Made by a program: the position numbers and the translations under genes
Assembly: GCA_016200445.1 (NCBI GenBank)
Contig: JACQEQ010000367.1
Coordinates: 1 to 14,768, forward strand
DNA: 14,768 bases
Origin: Gammaproteobacteria bacterium
GTDB lineage: Bacteria > Pseudomonadota > Gammaproteobacteria > SG8-11
Reading direction: 5' to 3'
Shown: positions 1-7,368 of the stretch, piece after piece
Layout: the number at the start of each line of letters is the position of its first letter
Position numbering within the stretch: position 1 is the stretch's first letter
The notes under the pieces: generated by a model
Seen by the model: only the letters and a program-made list of their open reading frames with translations
Told to the model about the DNA's origin: nothing
The model's database searches: none

Positions 1-1465
1 CCATGTAATTTTCAAGACGGGTCAGGCACATCGCACGGATTTGTTTATCGCTTAAAACAACACCTGGCTCCACCACGACATAGGCGAGAATTGCTTGCCC
101 CAACACCGCGTCGGGCACGCCAACGACTGCTGCTTCGCGAATTCCGGCAATGCCGTGCACGGCGCTTTCCACTTCCCCGGGGCTGACCTTCTCGCCGCGC
201 GTTTTGATAATGTCGTCGCTGCGTCCGACAAAATAAAAAAATCCGTCGGCATCGGTGCGGAAAAAATCCTGCGTGCACAACACACGCTCGCCCGGCAATT
301 TGCCCGGCTTTAACATGTGTGCACTCAGATCCGGCCGCTTCCAGTAACCGAGCATGACATGCGGGCCGCGCACGTGCAGCACGCCGGTTTCTCCGGGCGG
401 CACCGCTGCACCGCCGGGCGAGAGCAAATAAATCTCGGTGCCCGGTATCGCTTTACCGACCGAGCCCGGCTTGGCGTCAACCAGCTCGGGTTCCAGATAA
501 CTTACGCGTTTGCATTCGGTGAGTCCGTACATCTTGAATAGCAGCGCGTTGGGGAATACTTCGCGCAGGCGCGGCACGAAGTCGTCCGGCAACGCGGCGG
601 CGGTGTTGGTAACGCGCGTCACCGACGGAAAACACAACGGACTGCGTCCGTGCGCCGACAGCAGCAATGCAAAAATCGTCGGCACGCCGGGAAATGCCGT
701 GACCTGGTACTCCTGCATGCGTGCGAAGATTTGCGCCGGATAAGTAAACGAACGCTCCAGCACCAATGTGGCGCCCAGCTGCACCGCCATCAACAACTGG
801 TACAAGCCATAATCGAACGCCACCGGCAGCACGCAGAACAGCCGCTGGCTTTCATCCAGACGTAAATACTCGATCAAACTGCCCGCAGCAAACACCATGG
901 ATTGATGCGTTTGCATCACGCCCTTGGGATTGCCGGTGCTGCCCGAGGTATAAATCAGCGCCGCCAGATCGAGCGGGATGACCGCAGCCGGTGCGATGAT
1001 CGGCACACTGTCGCGCAGCACCGCGTCGAACGCATCGACCGGCGCATCGGCGGGCGCTTGGCCGGAGCAAATCACACCGGCGAGTTTGGGCAGCCGGGCC
1101 AGCACCGGCACGAATACCGGCGCCAGATGTCCATCGGTAATCAACAGTTTGGCATCGCTGTCATCGAGAATGAATTCGAGTTTGTCGCCTTTGGTTTGCG
1201 GATTAATCACCAGGAACACACCACCCGCCATCAACACCGCGTAGATCGACACCACGCAGGGCCAGGTGTTGTCCATATAAATAGCGACGCGGTCGCCACG
1301 TTGCACGCCGCGTGAGTGCAACGCATTCGCCAAGCGTGCGGCACTCTCCAGCAACTGCGCGTAGGTATACGGCTTGCCTTCGACGACTACGGCCAATTTG
1401 TCCGGTCGTCGCACCGCACTATTCAGCAAACCGTCGTGCAATAAGCGTTGCGGGCGTGTGTGCAT
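1..1465 (-). CDS. AMP-forming acyl-CoA ligase/synthetase, C-terminus cut by window edge
   Basis: Member of the adenylate-forming (ANL) superfamily: it activates a carboxylic acid with ATP to an acyl-adenylate and then a CoA thioester. About 488 codons are visible, reading leftward from ATG at 1465-1463 with no stop, so the gene runs off the left edge. Core motif A3 is near residues 171-184 (IYTSGSTGNPKGV), A5 reads YGLTECKR, and the hinge region reads FVGRSDDIIKTRGEKVSPGEVE. The C-terminal lid begins, but the catalytic lysine of motif A10 lies outside the window. A GGAAA Shine-Dalgarno-like stretch sits about 9 bases before the ATG. Similar ligases occur in lipid, polyketide and exosortase-associated clusters. 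The substrate cannot be read from this sequence, and no biosynthetic neighbours are visible. The family is certain, the substrate unknown. Confidence 0.9.
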   Translation of the reverse strand, partial: MHTRPQRLLHDGLLNSAVRRPDKLAVVVEGKPYTYAQLLESAARLANALHSRGVQRGDRVAIYMDNTWPCVVSIYAVLMAGGVFLVINPQTKGDKLEFILDDSDAKLLITDGHLAPVFVPVLARLPKLAGVICSGQAPADAPVDAFDAVLRDSVPIIAPAAVIPLDLAALIYTSGSTGNPKGVMQTHQSMVFAAGSLIEYLRLDESQRLFCVLPVAFDYGLYQLLMAVQLGATLVLERSFTYPAQIFARMQEYQVTAFPGVPTIFALLLSAHGRSPLCFPSVTRVTNTAAALPDDFVPRLREVFPNALLFKMYGLTECKRVSYLEPELVDAKPGSVGKAIPGTEIYLLSPGGAAVPPGETGVLHVRGPHVMLGYWKRPDLSAHMLKPGKLPGERVLCTQDFFRTDADGFFYFVGRSDDIIKTRGEKVSPGEVESAVHGIAGIREAAVVGVPDAVLGQAILAYVVVEPGVVLSDKQIRAMCLTRLENYM

Positions 1466-1650
1466 TTATTTTCCGTTTATTTACAGTTAAGTCTTGAGCA
1501 ACTTTGTAAAACAAACATTGTAGATGAGGTGAGTCGCGCTCTAAACACCCGTTGCTAAGTTTTTTAGGAGAAGGTTAAACCTATCAGTCTCAGCCACTCA
1601 ATGAAACCTATAAAATGTCACACGACTAAAACGCTATGGCGAATTGATAA

Positions 1651-1839
1651 ACACACGGAGAGCGAAATCAGCAAACGGTTAAAGATCGAAAAAGCAGCGG
1701 TAATATTTTCATCGGCGCCGGTTTCCCGCCCGAGGAAGCCTCTGCTCTGTTGTTGCCGTCGTTTGTCGCGGACACGATTCGCAAACACCTGCTGAATTTC
1801 GGCGTGCAACACGACAATATTGTTGCATTGAAGCGTTAA
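1651..1839 (+). pseudogene. Decayed copy of a HigA-like antitoxin N-terminus
   Basis: The frame ending at TAA 1837-1839 reads KSSGNIFIGAGFPPEEASALL, which closely matches residues 8-28 of the intact antitoxin downstream (GSGNVFLDIGFPPEEAHNLL). DNA similarity spans about 1663-1740 against 2203-2282. Relative to the intact copy the ATG position reads ATC, and one G is missing in the run after GAAAAA (1689-1695), which shifts the frame. No ATG, GTG or TTG start exists in the open frame back to the stop at 1648-1650. The last 28 or so residues, to LKR, do not resemble the helix-turn-helix half of the intact antitoxin. This is therefore a remnant or a recombinant fragment left next to the working toxin-antitoxin pair. 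A short functional peptide is less likely. Confidence 0.6.
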
Positions 1840-1840
1840 C

Positions 1841-2209
1841 TTGAGCCTTGCAAATTATATCGAAACTGAAATAATTAAAAATGAAGCCGCAAAATGGTTT
1901 GGAGATAGCCGTAAATCGGTAAAAGGATTTCCCGCTCAAGCCCGGCATCGAGCGGGTATCGAATTATTCGCGGTGCAGCTAGGCACACCACCGGCGGACT
2001 GGAAACCCATGCCGAGCATCGGCATGGGCGTCAATGAAATTCGCGTGCACGCTGAAAACGAATATCGGGTGATCTATGTGGCGAAGTTTGCGGAGGCCGT
2101 TTACGTGTTGCATGCCTTCGGCAAAAAGACACGACAGACCTCGAAACACGACGTTGATCTGGCCAAACAGCGATATCGCGAACTCTTGAGCGAGCGGAGA
2201 ACAGTATGA
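1841..2209 (+). CDS. HigB-like (RelE/Gp49 family) toxin
   Basis: Protein of 122 aa of the phage-Gp49-like/RelE fold (HigB type), whose members are usually ribosome-dependent mRNA endonucleases. The core starts near residue 18 (KWFGDSRKSVKGFP) and continues with DWKPMPSIGMGVNEIRV, a hallmark of the family. It ends with the conserved AFGKKTRQTSKHDVDLAKQRY block near residues 92-113. The TTG at 1841 is the only usable start before this core, one base after the stop of the decayed antitoxin fragment. The gene order, toxin first with its stop overlapping the antitoxin start (ATGA at 2206-2209), is typical of higBA modules. Such operons are normally repressed by the antitoxin or the complex. No operator was identified here. 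The N-terminus of about 17 residues before the core is longer than usual, so the exact start is less certain than the family. Confidence 0.85.
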   Translation: MSLANYIETEIIKNEAAKWFGDSRKSVKGFPAQARHRAGIELFAVQLGTPPADWKPMPSIGMGVNEIRVHAENEYRVIYVAKFAEAVYVLHAFGKKTRQTSKHDVDLAKQRYRELLSERRTV

Positions 2210-2502
2210 CTAAAAAACTGAAGATGGAAAAAGGCAGCGGCAATGTATTCCTCGACATCGGCTTTCCGCCCGAGGAAGCACACAACCTGCTGATGCGCGC
2301 CGAATTGATGATGAAGATTGAAGGCTATGTGAAAAAGAGCGGTACGACACAAAAACAAGCGGCGAAGCACTTGGGTATTACACAACCACGCTTGAATCAA
2401 CTGCTGAAACACAAAATCGATCTGTTTAGCCTTGACGCCTTGGTCAACATCGCGACCCGTGCGGGGATGCAGGTGAAACTTACAGTGAAGAAGGCGGCTT
2501 GA
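2206..2502 (+). CDS. HigA-like XRE-family antitoxin
   Basis: Protein of 98 aa paired with the overlapping toxin gene. Residues about 8-28 (GSGNVFLDIGFPPEEAHNLL) form the short N-terminal segment seen in HigA-2-type antitoxins. Residues about 46-90 form the helix-turn-helix, with TQKQAAKHLGITQPRLNQLL as the recognition part and SLDALVNIATRAGMQVKL as the typical end. It should bind and neutralise the toxin and repress the operon. The ATGA overlap implies translational coupling. A frameshifted partial duplicate of its first third lies just upstream of the toxin gene (1651-1839), suggesting past duplication or turnover of the module. The call as an antitoxin rests on both the family and the gene pairing. 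Confidence 0.87.
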   Translation: MTKKLKMEKGSGNVFLDIGFPPEEAHNLLMRAELMMKIEGYVKKSGTTQKQAAKHLGITQPRLNQLLKHKIDLFSLDALVNIATRAGMQVKLTVKKAA

Positions 2503-2547
2503 CGTTATTATCACGCGCTGGGCGTTATAATGCATGGAGCTGCCGTC

Positions 2548-4221
2548 TTAGGTGGTCTGCGCCTTTGAAGTAGCAATACATTTACTGAAGTACCAAGTTG
2601 GGAGTGGATGCCGGAAGTGCCTTGCGGACATTGCGAGTAACCAGGGACGGCCGGATCGAACAACTTCAAAAGCTTCAGGTGTGGACACTTCCGGCGGCAA
2701 ATTAATTGAGGCCGCAGTCTCGTCCGCACAGGTTGCACCCAAACTCTCAACGGAGCGTGAGACCCCAGCGTAAACACCTCCTGCTGAGGCACCCCATGAT
2801 ATCTCAAGTGTCGCCATTGGAAACCAGCGTTCCAAGTTGGTATCCCGAAGTTTCGGTAGCACCTGCTCTCGAAGAAAGTCCAGCAGACGCTGCTCACCAA
2901 CAGCTGCGGACACAGTGGCGAGCATCGGAACGAGTGTTGTTAACTCGAAAAACTCACGTGGTGGTTCAGATTCTTTGAGTTCGACGCTAAGCGCGTCATC
3001 AAGCGAATCCGAGTCAATCGGCAGATATTTATCCAGATCAAGCGCTATTCGTAGGCGCATCGAAGCACCTTCAATTATTGCGGTCGTTGGTTGTGTTGCT
3101 CCGATACTCATGAATGCCGCGAGTGCAAGCGACAGATCAATGCTTTGTCCATCGAAGTATGGAAGTAGACAGCCCTCATGGACATCGAAAAAGTTCGCTA
3201 ACTTCTTTCCTACTGCTACGCGCAGAGTAACCTCCACCTCCTGAGATGCAAGCAGCAGCAAGAGCGTTGCTACTCTTCCCATCTCGTCGAAGACAAGGCC
3301 CAAGTACTGCATCCGAGTCGGACGATATCGACGAAGAGCTCTGGCATGCAGTAGCTGGGGCAGTACCTTGTCGTAATACTCAAGAAGCAGTTGCGTGTAC
3401 AAACGCAGCACGAGGTCGTGTCGGTCTATGAAGCCCTTCTGCTCGTAGAACCTGCATCGCTGCGCACTTGACCAAAGGCTCAACAATAGATACTCCCCGG
3501 TGATCACGGCGGGTTTGAGATTGCCCTCAGTCCGGCACCACGAATTGAATACAATCCAGCCCATCATTGCTGCTGAACACTGCTTTAGAAACGTCTTCAG
3601 CGTAGGCGCGGCTTCTTCCGAGTGAGCGCCAATGAGGTCACCAAAGAACTTGGCTATATGCCCAATCGCTATGTCCGGTCGATCCGTCGTCGCGATGGCT
3701 TTTCTAAGTTGAGACCTCCCGTCGCCAAGCAGCAACGCGTCGTGGAATAAATGTTCCTCAATGAGTTCGGCCAGCTTGTCATCACCCCAGAAATTTAAGT
3801 CGCACAACGGCTGCTCCGATACCTCTTTAGTTAGCGAAGCGAAGTTCTGGACAACCACTTCTTTCATGCGCCCGTTTGAAACGAGGATAATGTGTTTCGG
3901 CGCATGCTCGAAGCGCTTTGGAAGACGTGTCCGTATGTAGTCCGTCTTTGCTTCTCGAACCGAGGGCTCGATGCCTTGCGGCGAAGTGAAGAAATCACGT
4001 CGGTCGACATCATTCTGCTTAAGGATGAAGAGGTAAGCCTCGGGGCCAGTGCCGGTCTGAAATTCAGACAGGCAATCAACGCCTCCTTGGCGAGAACCAC
4101 GCTGGGGACGGCTGAGCACGGCATGTCCCATGGCAGTTAACAACTCCGGCAGTAAAAGGTCGAGCTCATCCCGTTCTCGCATGGAGGCAAGGTATTGCTG
4201 GAGGACGACACGAAAGCTCAT
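2548..4221 (-). CDS. Large unrecognised protein with nuclease-like (PD-(D/E)XK/Mrr-type) N-terminus
   Basis: Protein of 557 aa, second gene of a two-gene operon; its ATG overlaps the upstream stop (ATGA, 4218-4221). Residues about 20-165 follow the layout of a restriction-endonuclease-like fold. A helix (LLPELLTAMGHAVL) is followed by GGVDC with D49, a strand AYLFILKQ with K68, then NDVDRRDF, and later a strand HIILVSNGRM. D49 and K68 would match the catalytic Asp and Lys of the PD-(D/E)XK motif, but the acidic or Gln residue two before the Lys is Ile66. Activity is therefore uncertain, or the acidic residue comes from elsewhere. The remaining 390 or so residues look mostly helical with no motif I recognise, and no clear membrane segment. 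It could be a defence nuclease or effector, or a nuclease-fold binding protein. The gene is certain, the function is inference. Confidence 0.8.
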   Translation of the reverse strand: MSFRVVLQQYLASMRERDELDLLLPELLTAMGHAVLSRPQRGSRQGGVDCLSEFQTGTGPEAYLFILKQNDVDRRDFFTSPQGIEPSVREAKTDYIRTRLPKRFEHAPKHIILVSNGRMKEVVVQNFASLTKEVSEQPLCDLNFWGDDKLAELIEEHLFHDALLLGDGRSQLRKAIATTDRPDIAIGHIAKFFGDLIGAHSEEAAPTLKTFLKQCSAAMMGWIVFNSWCRTEGNLKPAVITGEYLLLSLWSSAQRCRFYEQKGFIDRHDLVLRLYTQLLLEYYDKVLPQLLHARALRRYRPTRMQYLGLVFDEMGRVATLLLLLASQEVEVTLRVAVGKKLANFFDVHEGCLLPYFDGQSIDLSLALAAFMSIGATQPTTAIIEGASMRLRIALDLDKYLPIDSDSLDDALSVELKESEPPREFFELTTLVPMLATVSAAVGEQRLLDFLREQVLPKLRDTNLERWFPMATLEISWGASAGGVYAGVSRSVESLGATCADETAASINLPPEVSTPEAFEVVRSGRPWLLAMSARHFRHPLPTWYFSKCIATSKAQTT

Positions 4222-5108
4222 TCAGAGAGGCCCTTCCAAAGGTTATTTCGAACACGTGCGCCCTCCATTGGGTTCAGCCACTCCGACTGTGGAAGCTCCG
4301 TTTTGACCGAGTACTCCTTCATCACGATGATCGCCTCTCCCTCCCCTGACTGCCTTGCGGTCCCGAAGGATACGGTGCGTGCGTACTTGAACTTCCGGTG
4401 TTTCATGAACTGCATGAAGATGGAGTTCTTTTCGGCACCACGCATGATCTCCCTCTGGAGCCGCCGCTGTTGGATGCGTACAACATCGCGTTCTTCGGGG
4501 GACATCGCAAACTCCTTGAGCAGTGGATAGCTGTCGCGCATGCACCGCTCCTCATCGATTTGCGTTTTATAGTGTGAGAGCATTTCGAACGGCTGCGGGG
4601 CGAATGTTTCAAGCTGAAGTTTTTTGAACAACTCATGCAGCGTGTCCGGGAACTCACTCGTCAAGTAGTGGAGAAGTTTATTGGCTCCGCTTATCGCTGT
4701 CGCATCATCCGGCCATTGGCGCAAAAGGCACAATACCCAGCCCAACGCGTATGCAGGTGCCATGTAGCGCGCGTTCATCCTGCAACCAGCGAGCACGGCT
4801 GCTGAAGGGGTGGTGCTCGGAAATACAATATCTGCGGGCGCATCTGCTTCAAAGTACGCGACGCTGACAGAACTCAACAGTGCGCTTGCTGCATCCTCCC
4901 TCGGCGGATCTGCAAGCCACGTTAGAAGTGCTTTTGCACAGAGGATGGGGCTCTCCTGAATGACGTGGAGTAACGTGTGTAGCTCACCACGTTCGTCTGC
5001 ACCAGTTTTGTCCGCCACCTTCGCAACTTCTTCCAGGAGCGTGTCGGCCACATCCGGCTGTGCTGCCACTGCCTTTAGTTCGGCGTAGAGGTTGCGTTGT
5101 GTGCTCAT
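4218..5108 (-). CDS. Unrecognised helical protein, first gene of the two-gene operon
   Basis: Protein of 296 aa starting at ATG 5108-5106, with a GGAAG Shine-Dalgarno-like stretch about 10 bases upstream. It appears largely alpha-helical and soluble. The middle (AYALGWVLCLLRQW) is hydrophobic but short. The C-terminal third is basic (RIQQRRLQREIMRGAEKN, then MKHRKFKYARTVSFG), which would suit nucleic-acid or partner binding. I recognise no domain. Its stop overlaps the start of the nuclease-like gene by 4 bases, so the two are almost certainly co-translated and probably act together, for example as sensor or regulator plus effector. The start lies only about 30 bases from the attachment-site repeat at 5137, so the operon sits immediately beside the tRNA-Glu integration hotspot. 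No confident promoter was found. Confidence 0.8.
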   Translation of the reverse strand: MSTQRNLYAELKAVAAQPDVADTLLEEVAKVADKTGADERGELHTLLHVIQESPILCAKALLTWLADPPREDAASALLSSVSVAYFEADAPADIVFPSTTPSAAVLAGCRMNARYMAPAYALGWVLCLLRQWPDDATAISGANKLLHYLTSEFPDTLHELFKKLQLETFAPQPFEMLSHYKTQIDEERCMRDSYPLLKEFAMSPEERDVVRIQQRRLQREIMRGAEKNSIFMQFMKHRKFKYARTVSFGTARQSGEGEAIIVMKEYSVKTELPQSEWLNPMEGARVRNNLWKGLSE

Positions 5109-5170
5109 ATCGTATGTGCTTCCGATCAGTACAGCAATGTTGACAATAAATAGATACGCAAAACAAAAAA

Positions 5171-5194
5171 GGGGTTAGCCGTTAAGCTAACCCC
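5171..5194 (-). terminator. Rho-independent terminator behind the tRNA-Glu 3' fragment
   Basis: A 9-bp stem (GGGGTTAGC paired with GCTAACCCC, 5171-5179 and 5186-5194) encloses a 6-base loop. Read on the minus strand it is followed by a run of T from 5170 downward. It lies directly behind the CCA end of the tRNA-Glu fragment, and the same structure is repeated at 14699-14720. Confidence 0.85.
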
Positions 5195-5205
5195 TTAATT
5201 TTAAT

Positions 5206-5254
5206 TGGCGTCCCCATGGGGATTCGAACCCCAGTTACTGCCGTGAAAGGGCAG
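5206..5254 (-). pseudogene. Truncated tRNA-Glu(UUC): 3' part only
   Basis: Reading leftward, the anticodon stem-loop CTGCC-CTTTCAC-GGCAG (5254-5238) has anticodon UUC at 5247-5245. It is followed by a T arm with TTCGAAT loop, acceptor 3' strand TGGGGAC, discriminator G and encoded CCA (ends at 5206). The matching 5' acceptor strand GTCCCCA and a D arm are absent beyond 5254, so this is the displaced 3' end of the target tRNA, not a working gene. Confidence 0.85.
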
Positions 5255-5461
5255 CCAAACCGTCTTTGCGCGTCCACCGCAGTTTACGTAAGTAACTGTT
5301 TTTATAGACTGTACACGCCAGTGTATTTGTATAGACACACCCCCATCCACCCCCGTAATATTGACAAATATTGACACGCACCGGTTATTGCCGTGTCGAA
5401 AAACTGCAAATTCGTAACCACTGAACAGTGATTGCCGTGACGAAAAAACGAGGGTGGACAC
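5255..5461 (+). promoter_or_regulatory. Integrase upstream region with arm-type and regulatory repeats
   Basis: This gene-free stretch holds several repeats. AATATTGACA occurs twice in tandem (5357-5366 and 5367-5376), and a similar doublet occurs near the right end (14665-14687), as expected for integrase or excisionase arm-type sites. A direct repeat ATTGCCGTG(T/A)CGAAAAAC lies at 5387-5404 and 5431-5449, 44 bases apart, with the palindrome CACTG-AA-CAGTG (5419-5430) between them. TATAGAC also appears twice between 5300 and 5340. The TTGACA words could double as -35 boxes for the integrase gene, but no convincing -10 box is visible. Confidence 0.6.
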
Positions 5462-6739
5462 ATGGCCAGAGCATCACGCAATTCAAAATTAGAGACACGC
5501 GCCAGCCGCAACAAATTGGAAATCGGCAAACGTCACTGGCAGCCGATTGGTAAAGGTCTGGCACTTGGATACCGCAAGGGTGCGGACGGCGGCACGTGGT
5601 ACAAGCGCACTGCCCTGCCCGGCAACAAATACAGCATCGAGTCTATCGGCGTCGCCGACGATACCCGCGACGCCGACGGCATCGTGGTGTTCGACTACTT
5701 CACGGCGCAAGCGCGCGCCCGCCACATGGCGCACCAACAAGTCACGGTAAAGACTCGTTACAAGGTGTGCGACGCCGTGGCGGATTATCTGCAATGGTTC
5801 GCGGTCAACAGCAAGTCACTGGCCGTTACTGAGGCCGTCATCAACGCACACATCCTCCCCGCTTTTGGCGACCGGCTCATAACCAGTGTCGAGACCAAAG
5901 ACATTGTGCAGTGGCGTGATGATCTTGTGCGCGCACCGATACGACGGCGCAGCAAGAAACCAGCGGAAGGCGCTGAAATAGTCGTGCGTGAGGAAGTCGT
6001 TAACCTGGACGATCCCGACGTATTGCGGCGGCGCAGGTCCACAGCAAACCGCGTGCTGACCGTGTTTAAAGCGATTTTGAATAAAGCATGGCGTGACGGC
6101 ATCGTTCACAGCGACGAAGCATGGCGGCGCGTTTCAAGTTTTGAAAATGCGGACGGCGCACGGAAGATATTTTTAAACGCGGAGCAATGCGCCCGCCTGA
6201 TAAATACCGCCAGCGGGAAATTCCGCAATCTTATTCATGCAGCGTTATTGACTGGTGCACGTTATGGAGAACTGGCACATGCGCGGGTCCGCGACTTTGA
6301 CGCTGCGGGTGGCATAGTCACTTTTCACATCAGCAAAACAAAAGCGCACGACACGTTTTTGACCGAAGAGGCTGTGAAGTTTTTCGAGTCGGTCACTGCC
6401 GGGCGTCATCCCGACGAATATTTACTGACCAAAGACGACGGCACGCCATGGGGCCAGAACCATCACATTAAGTCGTTCAATGCTGCTGCCGCGCGTGCCC
6501 ACCTGCCCCTCGCCACAACTTTTTATGCGTTGCGCCATACCTACATCAGCGAAGCGCTGAAGCATGGAGTAAACCTAAAGGCCGTGGCAGATTCATGCGG
6601 CACCAGCGTGAGGATGATCGAGACGAATTACGCCAAGTTCACGAACACAGACCGGCGCGCAATGTTCAACGGAATGCCGAGCTTCGCCGTCGCGCCGAGC
6701 AACGTCATCCCGATGAAAAGCAGTCGGACGGTGAAGTGA
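5462..6739 (+). CDS. int: Tyrosine-recombinase integrase
   Basis: Site-specific recombinase of 425 aa that should integrate and excise the element at the tRNA-Glu site. The N-terminal 90 residues form an arm-binding-type domain (GYRKGADGGTWYKR). Residues about 100-160 look like a SAM-like core-binding domain (AVADYLQWFAVNSKSL). The catalytic part includes box I Arg267 (TGARYGEL), a Lys at 292/294, box II YALRHTY with Arg358 and His359, and nucleophile Tyr390 (MIETNYAKF). Two usual histidines are replaced: Tyr355 at the first position of HxxR and Thr381 in the usual LGH motif. The first change is common in phage integrases, the second less so. Start ATG 5462 follows a GAGGG-type ribosome site (5450-5454). 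It reads away from the left attachment repeat. Confidence 0.95.
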   Translation: MARASRNSKLETRASRNKLEIGKRHWQPIGKGLALGYRKGADGGTWYKRTALPGNKYSIESIGVADDTRDADGIVVFDYFTAQARARHMAHQQVTVKTRYKVCDAVADYLQWFAVNSKSLAVTEAVINAHILPAFGDRLITSVETKDIVQWRDDLVRAPIRRRSKKPAEGAEIVVREEVVNLDDPDVLRRRRSTANRVLTVFKAILNKAWRDGIVHSDEAWRRVSSFENADGARKIFLNAEQCARLINTASGKFRNLIHAALLTGARYGELAHARVRDFDAAGGIVTFHISKTKAHDTFLTEEAVKFFESVTAGRHPDEYLLTKDDGTPWGQNHHIKSFNAAAARAHLPLATTFYALRHTYISEALKHGVNLKAVADSCGTSVRMIETNYAKFTNTDRRAMFNGMPSFAVAPSNVIPMKSSRTVK

Positions 6740-6741
6740 AA

Positions 6742-7290
6742 ATGATCGCTTACGATTACACACGTGCCAAAAACGTTAAACCGCTGCGACCGTCTCGCGA
6801 CCTTGGGAAGTTCTTTGATAACGCAGAGCGCGGCGCATGGGAAGTGCTGAAGTCTTACGACATCAAGCAGAAGAAGGGCCAAGTGTTGCCTGATCAAACG
6901 ATAACAGACAAACACGCCGAGGCCGACGTGCGCGTGGCCTGCCGTGTGCTGGAAAACATCGAGCGCGGGCGCATCTACTGGAAAGCGCTAAAAGGCGAGC
7001 GTAATCGTGCCGAGGCGTTGGTGTTCAACGTTGCAACAATCATGGAGCAATTGAATGGTGCGGCGACAAAGGCGGTAAGTGCGGGCAATTCAAAGCGGGC
7101 AAAAAAAGAGCGTGTCCCAGCGTTTTACGAGCCACGCAATAACGCAATTCGCGCCCGCGCTAACAAATTGATACTGGAAGGTGTGGCCGGACGCAACGTC
7201 ATTACCGATCTGATAAAGCACGCAAAGGACAAAGGATTAGCGTGGCCAATGTCGCGCAAGCCGTACGTTGACATATTACTCAAAAAATAA
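6742..7290 (+). CDS. Hypothetical protein next to the integrase
   Basis: Protein of 182 aa beginning at ATG 6742, two bases after the integrase stop, so probably translated from the same message. The frame is open upstream inside the integrase gene, but those residues are compositionally odd and overlap a conserved domain, so the 6742 start is preferred. It is soluble, charged and lysine/arginine-rich, with helical segments (AEADVRVACRVLENIERGRIYWKAL; RARANKLILEG) and a basic stretch SKRAKKER. I recognise no domain. By position it may be an accessory to integration, excision or early regulation. Confidence 0.75.
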   Translation: MIAYDYTRAKNVKPLRPSRDLGKFFDNAERGAWEVLKSYDIKQKKGQVLPDQTITDKHAEADVRVACRVLENIERGRIYWKALKGERNRAEALVFNVATIMEQLNGAATKAVSAGNSKRAKKERVPAFYEPRNNAIRARANKLILEGVAGRNVITDLIKHAKDKGLAWPMSRKPYVDILLKK

Positions 7291-7304
7291 CGCCCGCATC
7301 AGAT

Positions 7305-7331
7305 ATTGGAGTTAGCCGCGCTAGCTCCAAT
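7305..7331. promoter_or_regulatory. Inverted repeat between early genes
   Basis: The arms ATTGGAGTTAGC (7305-7316) and GCTAGCTCCAAT (7320-7331) pair over 12 positions, with one G-T wobble in RNA, around a 3-base loop. There is no T tract after it, so it is not a classical terminator. It could be an RNA hairpin at the end of the upstream transcript or a protein-binding dyad. Confidence 0.55.
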
Positions 7332-7368
7332 AACGCTGTAGAACTCCCCGAAAAAGTGCGTAGATTAA

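Larger units (their letters stand above)
5137..5254. repeat. Left attachment-site repeat (tRNA-Glu 3' end, terminator and flank)
   Basis: 5137-5242 aligns almost base for base with 14666-14768. Both copies share a TTGACA-containing flank, an A-rich tract, the tRNA terminator hairpin and 37 identical bases of the tRNA-Glu 3' end (5206-5242 = 14732-14768). The left copy continues through the anticodon loop to 5254 and then diverges from tRNA sequence. This is what integration of a tyrosine-recombinase element into a tRNA 3' end leaves behind. The crossover lies somewhere within the identical block and cannot be placed exactly. Confidence 0.88.

Noticed and set aside
95..1315. Several rightward open frames across the left end
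   Set aside because: They lie opposite the acyl-CoA ligase, whose leftward frame carries all the family motifs; their translations are low-complexity shadows.
2837..3244. Rightward open frames (2837-3244, 3892-4140 and others) opposite the two-gene operon
   Set aside because: Serine/arginine-rich shadows of the leftward genes, which have overlapping start/stop coupling and normal composition.
5206..5285. Complete tRNA-Glu at the left repeat
   Set aside because: Anticodon, T arm and CCA are present, but no 5' acceptor strand GTCCCCA or D arm is found to the right of 5254.
6595..6741. Longer start for the gene after the integrase
   Set aside because: It would overlap the catalytic part of the integrase gene, and the extra residues are an Arg/Gln-rich shadow of that frame.
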